Source of the DNA: Albizia julibrissin
Taxonomy: Eukaryota; Streptophyta; Magnoliopsida; Fabales; Fabaceae
Length of the DNA stretch: 64,000 bases
Reading direction: 5' to 3'
Assembly: GCA_037074505.1 (NCBI GenBank)
Contig: CM073489.1
Location: 24,923,058-24,987,057, forward strand
Below the pieces are notes generated by a model. It had not been told where the DNA came from, ran no database searches, and saw only the letters and a program-made list of their open reading frames with translations. Positions 11,165 to 21,873 of the stretch are shown here, piece by piece. The position numbers and the translations under genes were made by a program. Position 1 is the stretch's first letter; each line of letters opens with the position of its first letter.

Positions 11165-13293
11165 TGTATAATTAATCATTCTATCAAAACATTAAGTAAT
11201 ATTACATAATAAACAACATATAAAAGGGTTTTGCCCACAGTACAAATTCCATTATGCAACGAAATATTCAACATATACAACGTATGTAAAAAAGGCCCTT
11301 AATTTAGCAATATATATTATGCTCATGTAAATAAACGAGATATACGATTGATATCAAATCAAGTCTCGTGTGCCTTTCCCTTGATAACACCATCTGAACT
11401 CTTGCCTGAAAAATTATAAATTGATGGGATGAGTCACATAAACCCAGTAACCATTTCTATTTTAACAAGTATACATAGAATGATTATAAGATAATTAAGT
11501 GGGCAAAATATAAGTCCATACATAAAGTATAATCTTCCAAAAAAAAACATTAATAGTTCAAAAGAATAATTTAATATGTGTAGAACTTCCTCAACCATCA
11601 TTATAACCTCCTTAACCGCTGACAAAACTAATTGGCTACAACATATAATAGGATTAGTATCTTTGACAAGATTGCACCAAACTCTCCAATAATGAAGTGT
11701 AGCCCGGCCAAAGGCTAAATACTCTTATCAGACCATGGGTTCTCTTTCCGTGGAATATGGAAAAATGTCACTTGTTCCTTGAGTTGACCATTAACCCGGG
11801 CAAAGGAAAGGGTGATACCAAGGGTTTTGAGAATTTCAAAGTCATCAATTGTATGCATAATGACGGCTATACGTATGAAAGAACCAAACCTCCCTCAATC
11901 ACAACTCACCACATTCAACATCTTAACATCATAAGCTTGAACATTAATAATTTACTCATATATTCCATATTTAATGTCACGCATCATCAATCATTAAAAT
12001 AAACCATTCAGACGCACTTAACTAATAAGTTTACCAAAAACATAATTTATACGAACATTGTACATTTTTCATATATAAAATAATATAACATATTTATAGA
12101 AATTAAAAATATTAACATACACTTATAATCACTTCAACAATCATAAAAGATAAATTAAAAAATAATTACCTCGATTTCTTGACAACTAAACTTAACAAAA
12201 TTTAAGTTTACTATACAATAAATATATAACTACATGTTAATAAAATCATCATATCAACATCCTAGATCAATCAAATCTCCGTTTGAGTTTATATGAGCAT
12301 AACCTTAATTATTAAACAATATTTGAAACCTCCACATAATTAAAACCATTTCAAATTCTAACTCTAATATCAAATCTTAACTTATAATTTCATATAAATC
12401 AATATCTACAAAATTAAACCGATTAAAATGTCAATAACACTTTCAATAACCTAAATAAATTATTTAATCCAAATTTAATCGGTCAAAAATTCCCTAAAGT
12501 ATAATTTATGATATATTTAAAAAAATTAATCATAAAATCACAAAACAACCAAATGATAAATCTAAACTTATCAAAATTAACTGTTATTTATTCTCTACAT
12601 ATCTATAGTCATCTTTTGTCAAAACTCAAAATTCTTCCAAAATTAGCCCCAAAATTTTTCACAAATCAGGAAAATTTACCACCAATCAGAGTTATTAAAC
12701 CCGGATCAGACCAGACGGTTCAGACTGATAATCAGCAAACTGGCCGGAAAATCGGTCCGGTCCGGTTCGGATTTTTTTTCTTTAGAATTTTATATTAATA
12801 AGTCTAAAATATTTAATTTCTACCGGTTCGACTTTGGTTTGACCCAGTATCCGACCGGTTCAATGACAGTTCTGAGTTTAATTACCTAGCAACCAATAGG
12901 AAGATAAAAATATGTAGAACAATTTTATGAAGAAAGTTTAATAAGAAGAAATAATTTTAAATACTAAAATTATCTGATAAGTTTAAAACCTTACCTGAAA
13001 TGACGATCAGACCTCTCATCCTCGCCTTCTCGCCCAAAACACATGAACAGTGAAGTAAACTGGTGGGGGGTTGCAATTATATCTCTCTCTCTTTTTTTTT
13101 TCTCTAAATGCCACTGACGGTTCTTCCTTTTTCTTTTTTTGGGTTTTTATTATTTATTTATTTATTTTTGAAAAAAAATCATATTTTAACTATATCCCCT
13201 TTCTTTTATTTCAAAAATTTTCTACTAAATTTATTTTTTATAAATAATTTACTAATTATAAATATATCCTAAAATAAAAATAAAAATATTACT
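11165..13293 (-). repeat. LTR-like non-coding repeat, related to the 22.7-25.1 kb solo LTR
   Basis: It shares ordered blocks with the better-defined solo LTR inside the MULE: GCCTGAAAAATTATAAATTGATGG, then GATGAGTCACATAAACCCAGTAACC, a GGCCAAAGGCTAAATA-type block, and a late TCAAATTCTAACTCTAATAT region. The boundaries are estimates; no clean target duplication was found. There is no coding capacity. A GGTTC/GAACC-rich insertion sits inside it at about 12684-12875. Confidence 0.5.
12684..12875. mobile_element. CCGGTT-rich palindromic repeat (family Q), nested copy
   Basis: It begins near TTATTAAACCCGGATCAGAC and ends near ACCGGTTCAATGACAG, with several CCGGTTC/GAACCGG words in inverted arrangement. 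Similar sequence occurs at 30633-31202 and 51426-51690. Confidence 0.45.
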
Positions 13294-13315
13294 TTTGTGT
13301 GTGTGTGTGTGTGTG
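13294..13315. repeat. (GT)n microsatellite
   Basis: About nine GT units, directly after the end of the LTR-like repeat. Confidence 0.9.
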
Positions 13316-13411
13316 GCCTCAGTTGAAGAAGCTACAGAGGGCTGAAGGCATGCTCTGGGAAAGAGGCTTCAAGAAGGTGCATGTGTTCTTTTGAGTGCAT
13401 TGAAAAGATCA

Positions 13412-13557
13412 AAGTGCTTATTTGGAATCATGATTCATAAGCATGTCATATTAATTAAGATAAAAATCATCTCACATACTTATATTATATAGTATATTAT
13501 AAATCATAATTAAAAAATTATTTTTAAAGACTCTGATAACCATTTTAAATAAGGCAT
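13412..13557. mobile_element. Short palindromic MITE (family P)
   Basis: The left end AAGTGCTTATTTGGAATCATG is matched at the right by inverted ATTTTAAATAAGGCA. The core keeps the CATCTCACATACTTATA and TATAAATCATAATTAAAAAA blocks of the family. Confidence 0.55.
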
Positions 13558-15585
13558 TAAATTCCCATATTGAAAATAAATGAAAACCAAACTTACATTA
13601 AATTATATAGGGATTGGCTTGGGTGTTAAAGGATTAATTTATTTTAAATGATTTTGTGTTAAATAAATTAATATATTAGAGGAGTTTTGTTTCATAATTT
13701 TTTTTAAAAATTTATTATATGGGTTGCCAAACACACACAGCTGTGAGGAGAGGAATTGATCGATCCTTTATCCATCATTTTGTTTTTTTGGGTACAATCC
13801 CTTATCCATCTTAAAGATGGGTAAGGTGTCCATCTCAATTTTTTTTAATGTTCGGTGGGTGTTTTTTCCTCAAATAATCCTTTAATTATTAACTTGTAGA
13901 TAAAATGAGAGGTATTCTAGTGTTTTGCACAAATGAAAAAAATTCAGTTTTGATATTTTTTTAAAAGGAAAAAAAATCAAAATTGCACATAAAAAAAATC
14001 AAAACCTTTTGATTATGAGATGGTCATCTATCATGAGATTGGTCTAAATATAGGATCTATTTTGGGGTGAATTTTGGACCTAATGTAAGACATTTTTTAA
14101 TTTTATCTCTTATATTTATTATTTTTTTCAAACTTATAAATTGATATATAATAAAATGTTAGGATAGAAATTTTTAGAGAAATTATATCATATGTGTTAT
14201 AATCAAGTAAGTTATTTATCATCATTAATCTCTTTAAATTAGATAAATAAATCTTATACTAAAAATAAAAAAAAAGTATTTATTTGTTAGTACCGTATTG
14301 ACAAACCATCGAATGATTACTCTAATATTTGTGCACTTTTAATCGACTTTTTTTAAGGATTAGACTAGTGGAGGTAGATCAATCAAAGGCAGGACCCCTA
14401 TTTTTATAGTCTTATACAATTTTTTTCTATTTAAATATTCAACTTGTGCAATATTTATGATTAAAATTAATTCTCTAAATATACGTCATATATTAAAGAA
14501 TATGAGTATTTCTTTCTGGCATTATGGTACACCTTCTTCCTCCTTGTTGTTTCCGGTTGGATCTACCTTTTAAGTTATGGTTATGTGATACGTGATCTTT
14601 TTTGGGTGTGAAAAATAGGATGACCACAAATCACTTTGGGAATAACTGTATTTTTTGAGATTTAAACTTATTATTCTTTTTATGGGATGAGACTGCTTAC
14701 TATTTCAATTAACAACTTATTACTGGTTGATATGTGATACTATCTTCGATCCTAAATATGAAATTTGACTTTAAAAAAAAAGATTAAGGAAATCAAATAA
14801 ATTATTTTAATATATTTTTATCTACCGTTTTTCCCCAAACTACTTATCTAACGTATAAATTGATATATAATTTAATAATACACAACATACACTATAATTA
14901 AATACTATATTCAGCTTCATTAACTCTCTAAAAAAAAGTAAATTGAGTCTTATATTTAGTAGAAGATGGAGCATGTGATTTTTATCCTCACTCATATATA
15001 TATTAGTATGATTTTACTTCTGCTGGGGGGATATAGATAGTTTGGTGCTTCATTTCAAGAATGGAATTATTGCTGGTTCTCACTAATCGAATTTTTATTT
15101 TGGTTCTCATAGTATTAAATAGTTGGTTTTAGTCCTTATTTTATAAGGATTTGATATGATTTTAAGTATAAAAATCAAAACCAAAACTCATTAAAGATAT
15201 AGCGGTTGTCATTAAGCTTAGACCAAATATTTATAAAATCATATGGACTAAAACCAATGATTTATAATAATAAAGATTAAAATTAAAATTCGATCAAACT
15301 ATACTAGCTATAATTACAAAATAAAATAAACGGTATTTGAAAAATCATACTATATAACTATTGGATTTGGGGTTTTCCTCCTTTTTTTTTCTTTTTTTTT
15401 TAATTTAGATTATTGAATTAGGATCTCAACGGTCTAGATTTAATATATTATAAATTTATTATTATAATAATAATATTTTATAATTAAAAAAATTTTAAAC
15501 TGTTGAGATCTTAATTCAACTGTTTAAATTAAGAAAATGAGAGGAGGAGAAAAAAAAAACCGTGTCAAGCTAAAAAAAAAAAGTA
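13558..15585. other. Gene-free AT-rich stretch with two inverted repeats
   Basis: No gene seen. At about 15063-15305 a repeat carries TTGGTTTTAGTCC and, further on, inverted GGACTAAAACCAA. At about 15395-15545 a larger hairpin occurs, listed separately. Confidence 0.5.
15395..15545. repeat. Hairpin-type inverted repeat
   Basis: The left arm contains TTAATTTAGATTATTGAATT and AGGATCTCAACGGT. The right arm carries its approximate reverse complement (CTGTTGAGATCTTAATTCAA, then CTGTTTAAATTAA). The arms are about 50 bp with an AT-rich loop, and this looks like a foldback MITE. Confidence 0.6.
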
Positions 15586-16234
15586 ACATAAACGGAAACT
15601 TTAAAAATCGCACTCACGTCAGATGATCACCGTCATTACATGATGCACGAAAGAGAATTGCTTTTTAGCCAGAGTCGGTTCTTTGCATCAACATAGATAA
15701 TAAAGTTAGAGCTAAATAAAGATAAAGATATTACTGCAAAACATACTAATGTGGTTTTCTCCAAAAACTGCTCCTCATCGGATGAACATAAAGTTTAAAG
15801 CTTCTTATTGCTTATATGAGTTTCAACGAGTTGATTAGCATATATAATTCCTTTAATTCAAATCTTTTTCACTTGACTTAGAAAGGAAGAGTTTTTCCTT
15901 TTTTTTATTTATTGCAAGTAATAAATGCAGACCCTTCACATTCCCAAATTGACGTTAAACCCATTAATAACAGATTTCAATTTCTAAAATGGAAACAACA
16001 CAAATCAACACAAAAAGTAGGCCTAGATTATGTCTTTGCTTTCAAATCGCCATAAACGGTCCCAAGAAAAAAAAAAACTGAGTAACGATGAACTATCACA
16101 CCATTGAAACTGGTACTCAAGCAAAATCTACTGATCAACACCTTTTGAACTATGAAAATGCAAAAGGTTCTATACCTTCTAAGAAGAGATGAAACCTACA
16201 AAAACCAGTGAATGATTAAGCTTTAAGGACTTAC

Positions 16235-16870
16235 CTAATTGAATCTCCATGCCCTAATATTCTTCCCAATCTCGAATGCACAGTGAGCATCGAGAGTAAC
16301 TTGCAGGACCTGATCATCGCTGAGATATTCATTGTCCCAATCGCTCATACTGATCTCTCTCCTCATTGTCACTCCACAAATGCCAAGGTATTCTTCAACA
16401 ATCCTCTCTACCGAAGCCCTCTCGAGACTCTCACCGTCATCGGTTTGCACATACTCCCTCATATCAAGAGGATCCCTCAGCATCTGCAGGCGGTGCTCCG
16501 AAATCTGAAGCTTCCATCGATCCGAATGGTTCCAGAAGCCAACAAAAGTATTGCCAGGGTCCATGAGGAATCGCCGGAGAGAGACCGGCACATTGGGTGA
16601 ATTACTCAGCTGGTACACAAGACATCGACATCCCACGCAGAGTTGCAATGTGTCTGCCGGTGGATCTCTGCTGCCGGGAGTCCATTGAACGCCGAGACCA
16701 ACGACGAGTCTGCCATGGAATTCTCGTTGCAAGTAGTTGGTCGTGCTGATCCAGCGTCGGACAACGGAGGGTGTGTCGGTGACAGTGACGATAATATTAG
16801 TACCGTCGAGGTTGACGTTGAAGAGGCGGTGACTGGGCGGAGCGTCAAACTCGTCAATAGTGAAGGCCAT
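16235..16870 (-). CDS. Werner syndrome-like 3'-5' exonuclease domain protein, intronless
   Basis: A 211-codon uninterrupted frame starts with ATG at 16870. The protein matches the small plant WRN-exonuclease-like family (DnaQ/RNase H fold) along its length. It has an N-terminal part with IIVTVTDTPSVVRRWI (26-41), a VVGLGVQWTP block (56-65), LQLCVGCRCLVYQLS (75-89), FVGFWNHSDRWKL (109-121), and SDDQVLQVTLDAHCAFEIG near the C-terminus. In active WRN-type enzymes the first block carries D-x-E. Here those positions are G60 and Q62. D117 (exo II) and D194 (exo III) remain, but the usual exo III Tyr is H196. Nuclease activity is therefore doubtful, as in many plant members of this family. Length and lack of introns are typical of the family. 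The upstream 100 bp is GC-richer and is also preserved in the copy at 21367-21450. Expression is not shown. Confidence 0.88.
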   Translation of the reverse strand: MAFTIDEFDAPPSHRLFNVNLDGTNIIVTVTDTPSVVRRWISTTNYLQREFHGRLVVGLGVQWTPGSRDPPADTLQLCVGCRCLVYQLSNSPNVPVSLRRFLMDPGNTFVGFWNHSDRWKLQISEHRLQMLRDPLDMREYVQTDDGESLERASVERIVEEYLGICGVTMRREISMSDWDNEYLSDDQVLQVTLDAHCAFEIGKNIRAWRFN

Positions 16871-18312
16871 TATCGTTAGCGCGTGCGAGAGGGTTGGAGA
16901 GTGCGGGACAGAGTAGGGAGAATCGAGAATGTGAGGCTTTTGTGTTTGCTGGGAACCGTACTGGGCTTATGGTTGCTTGCCCAGTAAGCTTTTGATTGAC
17001 ACAATTAATACGGTAGTAAAAGCCAAAAGGATGTAAGGAAATTGGATAACTTTCCTGAATTGTTTTTTTTTTTTAACTTTTGCTCTCCATATTATAAACT
17101 ATTTTTTTATTCTAAAAAATAATGGATTGTTATGTATATAATATTTATCTGAATGTCTATATATTTCTATCATCTCCATTATCTTACCATTATCTTTTAT
17201 TGTTATCAAATATATATTAGATAGATATCCATTTTATTGAGATTGTAAAGTTATACTTACAAATATAAATAGAGTATTTACATATATTATGTCCTGTTTA
17301 TACATTGAATAATGAATAAGATTTATCTCTCTTCCTCTCATATTCTTTTCTTTTTATTTATAATATTTTAAATAAATAATTTTTTAAAATAAGCACAGAC
17401 CCACTTTGTGTAATATCAATATCCCCTCTTTCCAATGTACACACACACCATAAATCCCTTTATCTAAAAGAAAAAACGTGAATGGAAAGAAAGAAGGGGG
17501 AATTTCTCATAAACATTTTATTATAAATTTATTTATCAAATGGGATATAGGGAATATTTTTTATACATAAGAGAAAATTGTTCGTACATATATAAGAAAA
17601 ATATATTGAACACGTGAAAGATTTTTTGAATAAAAGGGAAAATCTTTTGCATAGGAAAAGATTATTTGTATACAAAAATCTCATTTAATAAATAAATTTT
17701 TAATGAGGTAGTTTTAAACATTTTTTTAAGAAAGAATGAATGACAAGTTAAGGCCAGGACTCTAAGACGTCAAAAATAATATGAAATAACGGAATAGGGC
17801 AAAAGCTAAAAAGGATGTGAGGAGTTTATTATTGGATTCTAGTCTTATAACTAATTAATTATTTTTTTTTTGAGTTGTTGTTTTTGTCGACCTAAAGTAA
17901 AAGATTATTGTTGTCGATATTATAAACTATTTCTTGATTAAAAAACAACATATAACAACATGATTTTATTTTTGGAAATTTTTTAATATTTAAATTTTAA
18001 TAAACCTTGAATAAAATAATTTAAATAAATAATTTATTTTTTGAAAGAAGCATATTATTTACTAAAATTTATAAATATATCATATATGTTTTTATAAAAA
18101 AAATTCTATTATTGACATTTCCGTATTAAATTGTATATATTTTGATTAATTTAATACATAATCAACGTACATCGAAAAGGTGAAATTATGGTGAGCATCC
18201 CTTTGCGATTGTTGATGAGCTGTTGACTGTCAAGATTAAAAAAATTAATGCAGAGTATTATTTTAATTGTTTTTATGAAAAACGGAAATTTTTTTATAAT
18301 TTTATTTATACT

Positions 18313-18446
18313 TGTTAGAATCCCATAAAATAAGGGATGTGTTTCCATATATTAAGGGATATGTTATGAAGTATTACTTGTATATATAGACTTGTACATG
18401 TGTGTTAAATTAAGAAATTTAGTTTATTTCATTTCCTTCTATGATT
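18313..18446 (+). repeat. Left LTR of the copia element
   Basis: It starts TGTTAGAATCCCATAAAATA and ends near CCTTCTATGATT, where the antisense integrase fragment begins directly. The primer-binding site is therefore deleted. It lacks a ~25-bp partial duplication present in the right LTR. Confidence 0.8.
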
Positions 18447-18905
18447 TATTTGGGAAAAATCATCAACAAACGTGATAAAATAACGAAAACCAATTTGAGA
18501 TAACACTGAACAAGGACCCCAAACATCAGAATGGACTAACTCAAAGTGGGACGCAGCCCATTTATTGACTCTTGGTGCCAAATGAACATGATAGTGTTTG
18601 ACAAACTGACACGACTCACAATCCAAAGCAGACATAGACGAAAACTGAGGATATAACATCTTTAGAGATGAAATTGATACATGACCGAGACGACAATGAA
18701 CTTCAAAATGAGATGATCCACCAAAACATGCAACAGAACGCGGTACCGGATCATCCAGAATGTAATGTCCACCAGATTCATAACCTCTACCTATAATATG
18801 CTTTGTCGACAGATCCTGAATTAAACAATGGTCATGAAATAATGAGATAAAACAATTCAAATGACAAGTCAGTTTGTTGGGAGACAAAAGATTGATCCAG
18901 AGAAA
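18447..18905 (-). pseudogene. Copia GAG-pre-integrase/integrase fragment (inverted)
   Basis: Minus-strand translation shows the GAG-pre-integrase part (DLSTKHIIGRGYESGG, then HCRLGHVS). It continues into the integrase zinc-binding and core start (LDCESCQFVKH, ELVHSDVWGP, FVDDFSQ). It is oriented opposite to the LTRs and cut off soon after the first catalytic Asp region. It cannot function. Confidence 0.85.
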
Positions 18906-18924
18906 CTGAAGCCGTTTGCATTTC

Positions 18925-19604
18925 CTGAGAGATATAGAAGACTCATTGGGAAACTGAACTATCTGACAGTAATTCATCCTGATATAACATTCTCAGTTAG
19001 TGTACTGAGTCAATTTATGGCATCTCCAACAGTAGCATAGTGAGAAGCCTTAGAACATATCTTATATTATTTGAAAAGTTCCCCAGGTCGTGGCATTCTC
19101 TATACAGATTATGGGCACACTAAAGTTGAGTGCTTATGTGATAGAGATTTTGCAGGATCTAAGGCCACAAGACGATCCACTACAGGTTACTGTGTGTTTG
19201 TTGGTGGAAACTTAATATCTTGGAGAAGTAAGAAGCAAGGTATTGTATCAAAATCAAGTGCAGAAGCAGAATACAAAGCCATGTCACAATCGGTACAAGA
19301 GATTGTGTGGGTAATTCAACTTATGAAAAAAGTTGGCGTCCCCTCAACATTTCCTGCGAAGCTATGGTGTGACAATAAAGCAGCATTACATATAGCATCA
19401 AACTTTGTGTTCCATGAGCGTACAAAGCATATTGAAATTGACTGTCACTTTATTCGTGATAAGATTAAAGAGAATATTATATCTACAGGACACATACAAT
19501 CAAACGACCAGATGACAGATCTTCTAACGAAAGCCTTAAATGGGACACGGGTTGAATATCTTTGTAACAAGTTAGGCATGATTAATATATATGCTCTAAC
19601 TTGA
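18925..19604 (+). pseudogene. Copia reverse transcriptase C-terminus and RNase H fragment
   Basis: In frame with the LTR direction: YRRLIGKLNYLT, then PDITFSVSVLSQF, then two adjacent stops (about 19037-19043), then an open RNase H domain from SSPGRGILY to the TGA at 19602. The RNase H acidic positions are present (CDRDFAG, SSAEAEYKA, WCDNKAA, HIEIDCHF). The piece lacks most of RT and is a remnant. Confidence 0.88.
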
Positions 19605-19611
19605 GAGGGAG

Positions 19612-19770
19612 TGTTAGAATCCTATAAAATAAGGGATGTGTTCCTATAATATAAAATATGTGTTTCCATATATTAAGGGATATGTTAGGAAGCATTAATT
19701 GTATATATAAACTTATACATATATGTCAAATTAAATAATTTAGTTTATTTCATTTCCTTCTATGATTACA
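19612..19770 (+). repeat. Right LTR of the copia element
   Basis: It begins TGTTAGAATCC right after the purine tract and ends CTATGATTACA, giving TG...CA ends. Compared with the left LTR it has an extra TAATATAAAATATGTGTT-type duplication. Confidence 0.85.
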
Positions 19771-20766
19771 ATACCTTTATTGAAAAGAAAAATTTTAACC
19801 ATGATATAATCATAGAAAAAGACGCTCCCTCGGCAAAGGATCTCATTTATTAAAATGAGAGTATTCCTAATGAAAAAAAAAATTATATTTGTAATATATC
19901 TAGTGATTTAATTTTAACATCTTTTGACATATTTTCTGATCCTAACGAACTATTTATTGATCTTTTATAAAGAGGTAGTAATATATTTTTTAGGATTTTT
20001 AAATAATATAGATTTATCAATAAGTTATTAATTAATGTGGAGGTAAGCAAAGCAAATAATGATAATAGCAAAATAATTTTAGCCCAAACTATAATTTTAA
20101 AAGTGAATTGTAGTTATATTGTCCAAACACTAAACTCTCAAAATCATGGTGTAGCAAGAAAACCATGGTTTAATTTCAGAATATCTTTATTTTCCTTAAA
20201 ATATATTCTCTAAAATCATTTAAAAAATCCATTGCCCAAAAACCCAAAAATAAAATAAAATAAATAAACGGAAACAAGGAATGGTTTTGTCCAGAGTAAG
20301 TTATTTAATTTGCATCAATATGGATAATAAATTTAGAACTAAAAATAGATAAAGTTTCATCGCTATGCTTAAAACTATATTTTTGAGCTTTTCTTTTTTG
20401 CCTTGTTGCCTTAAGTTAAGACTGTTTGTATTCCTTGTATTTAAGTTATATAACTAAAGATCAACATCCCTTCTTTCATTCGTTGGCAAAAATAACATCC
20501 CTTATTTCCTCTCTATACATATAATTATATATATTAAGCCAGAAAAAGGAAAAAGAAAAGAAGAAAAGTTTTAAAGCAATATATCAATAATTATAATTAT
20601 AGGGAAAATTATAATAAGATTTTAAACAAAAGGTAAAATAAAAAAACAATTGAGTGTAATTTTCTCGCAATTATATGCAGCTCCATCATTCCAAATCTTC
20701 TTCAGAGATCTCCAGCCTATAATTAAATTCATGTAACAAACAAACAGAAAAAGAAAAAAATCATTT

Positions 20767-20824
20767 GATCGTGCTGATCCAACGATGGACTACGGCGGCT
20801 GTGTCAGTGACAGTAACGATTGAT
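20767..20824 (-). pseudogene. Exonuclease-like gene fragment (VTVTDT...RWI region)
   Basis: This stretch (CGTGCTGATCCAACGATGGA and GTGTCAGTGACAGTAACGAT) matches 16742-16796 of the intact exonuclease gene in the same orientation, with a few substitutions. It is cut at its right by a family P MITE. Confidence 0.75.
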
Positions 20825-20827
20825 ATT

Positions 20828-20970
20828 TATTTGTTTGAAATAGTGATTGTGTTTTAAAAATAAGTTTTTAATTGTAATTTATACTATACGAGATAAATAT
20901 ATGATAATAATTTTATCTCGATTTATATACATAAATATTTTTAGGGTCCCAAATATAATCTCAAACAAAT
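20828..20970. mobile_element. Short palindromic MITE (family P), first of three adjacent copies
   Basis: It starts TATTTGTTTGAAATAGTGATTG and ends ATAATCTCAAACAAATGCATG (inverted TTTGTTTGA/TCAAACAAA ends). The core keeps the TAATTTATACTATACGAGA block. Confidence 0.6.
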
Positions 20971-21120
20971 GCATGTATTTGTTTGAATTAGTGATTGAAG
21001 TATTTAAAAATAATTTTTCATTCATGATTTATGGTATACGAAGTAAGTATATAAAATTAATGTTGTCTTAAATTACGTATATAAACACTTTTTGATCTCC
21101 CAATCGCCTAACCAAACACA
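20971..21120. mobile_element. Short palindromic MITE (family P), second adjacent copy
   Basis: It starts TATTTGTTTGAATTAGTGATTG and ends near CTAACCAAACACATAAG. The core contains TCATGATTTATGGTATACGAA. Confidence 0.6.
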
Positions 21121-21280
21121 TAAGAAATTGTTTGAAATAACTTTTCATAAGCTTATAAGTGATTTTTACGTAAATTGAGATAAAACTCCTCTCACATACT
21201 TACCTCTTATAACATAAATCATGATTGAAAAATATACTTTTATAAATTTTAATAGCTATTTTAAACAAATTATTATTTTT
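21121..21280. mobile_element. Short palindromic MITE (family P), third adjacent copy
   Basis: It starts AAATTGTTTGAAATAACTTTT and ends TTTTAAACAAATTATT. The core has CTCCTCTCACATACTTACC and AATCATGATTGAAAAAT, in the opposite orientation to the two preceding copies. Confidence 0.6.
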
Positions 21281-21366
21281 TGTAAGAAAAAATTCAGGAA
21301 AGTTTTAATTAATTAATTACCTGACTAAAATCCAATAATTGCGTCAATCAATTAGCTTACTCGGTA

Positions 21367-21515
21367 CACCATAAGCCCCGTACCTTTCCAGCACAGACAA
21401 AAGCGTCACATTCTTTTGATTCTCCATACTCTCTCCCACGCGCTACGATAATGGCGTTCAGTATTGACGAGCCTGACGCTCCGCCCAGTCACCGCCTCTT
21501 CAACGTCCACCTTGA
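21367..21515 (+). pseudogene. Exonuclease-like gene copy (promoter end plus first 22 codons), split by the MULE
   Basis: The upstream part (CGTCACATTCTTTTGATTCT, then CTCTCCCACGCGCTACGATA) and an ATG at 21451 reading MAFSIDEPDAPPSHRLFNVHL match the start of the intact gene, here on the plus strand. The frame is broken at 21515 by insertion of the Mutator-like element. After the element only about ten more bases (29870-29880) resemble the gene before the sequence switches to its upstream-flank type. This copy is a dead remnant. Confidence 0.85.
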
Positions 21516-21725
21516 GGAATTGGCTTCCGTCCGTCCGCTGCAAACTACGTTGTTTTGGGATTAAATCTAGGCCGTCTGCCTATCATAATAAAATAGACGG
21601 TAATAAAAGGTTACTAAGTTAAACGACGTCGCTTTAAATGATTGATTTCGTCTGTTGAATTCCTCACTAAATCTCAGCCATCCACATAATTTCTTATTAC
21701 ATCTCCTTTTTAGTGAGCAGATCCC
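21516..21725 (+). repeat. Left terminal inverted repeat of the MULE
   Basis: It begins GGAATTGGCTTCCGTCCGTC. Further inside it shares TACTAAGTTAAACGACGTCG and ATTACATCTCCTTTT with the inverted right end. It diverges after about 21720. Confidence 0.92.
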
Positions 21726-21756
21726 ACAATGCTTTCAGTTGCAATTTTGGCTGTCA

Positions 21757-21873
21757 ATGGCGGCCTTCAATGCCTCCAATGGCAGCTCCTTCCGGAATGC
21801 TTTGGGAAGCATCATTTCTTTCTTCATCTTAATCATGATTGGTGTGCTGGCCTTCTCGATCCGTTTTTTCTCT
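21757..21873 (+). pseudogene. Captured STT3 exon 1 fragment (oligosaccharyltransferase catalytic subunit)
   Basis: STT3 transfers the lipid-linked glycan to Asn in the ER lumen. The 39 codons from ATG 21757 contain SFRNALGSIISFFILIMIGV followed by LAFSIRFFS. This is the cytosolic N-terminus and start of the first membrane helix of plant STT3. Similarity stops after FFS, where STT3 continues with VIKYESVIHEFDPYF. The next residues here are unrelated and the frame ends at 21909. It lies just inside the left TIR, so TIR-driven transcription is possible but unproven. Confidence 0.85.

Larger units (their letters stand above)
18313..19770 (+). mobile_element. Internally rearranged Ty1/copia LTR retrotransposon
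   Basis: Two LTRs beginning TGTTAGAATCC (18313-~18446 and 19612-19770) flank only ~1.2 kb. The flanking 5 bp are ATACT (18308-18312) and ATACC (19771-19775), a near-perfect target duplication. A purine-rich tract (GAGAGGGAG) sits immediately before the right LTR. The interior joins an antisense integrase piece to a sense RT/RNase H piece, with gag, protease and most of RT missing. An unoccupied version of the insertion site is visible near 32031-32050 in the duplicated flank. Confidence 0.88.
15586..20350. repeat. Duplicated exonuclease neighbourhood, unit 1 (most complete)
   Basis: This segment holds the intact exonuclease-like gene, its 3' flank (15900-16234, starting near GCAAGTAATAAATGCAG), its upstream flank (16990-18312) and the flank beyond the copia insertion (19776-20100). 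Each piece has a diverged counterpart further right. The 3' flank recurs at 32228-32340 and 35510-35840. The upstream flank recurs at 29880-32110 and 37140-37960. The block-D copies are at 15600-15715 and 20262-20350. Confidence 0.75.

Noticed and set aside
11434..12798. Several 60-96 codon frames in the LTR-like repeat
   Set aside because: Composition is AT-driven and there is no similarity. The region matches another non-coding LTR at 22.7-25.1 kb.
16283..16879. Several plus-strand frames over the exonuclease gene
   Set aside because: They are shadows of the minus-strand gene, whose residues match the WRN-exonuclease-like family throughout.
20828..21280. CRISPR-like regular repeats
   Set aside because: The three adjacent repeats are ~150-bp palindromic MITEs in a plant genome, without short spacers or any cas gene.
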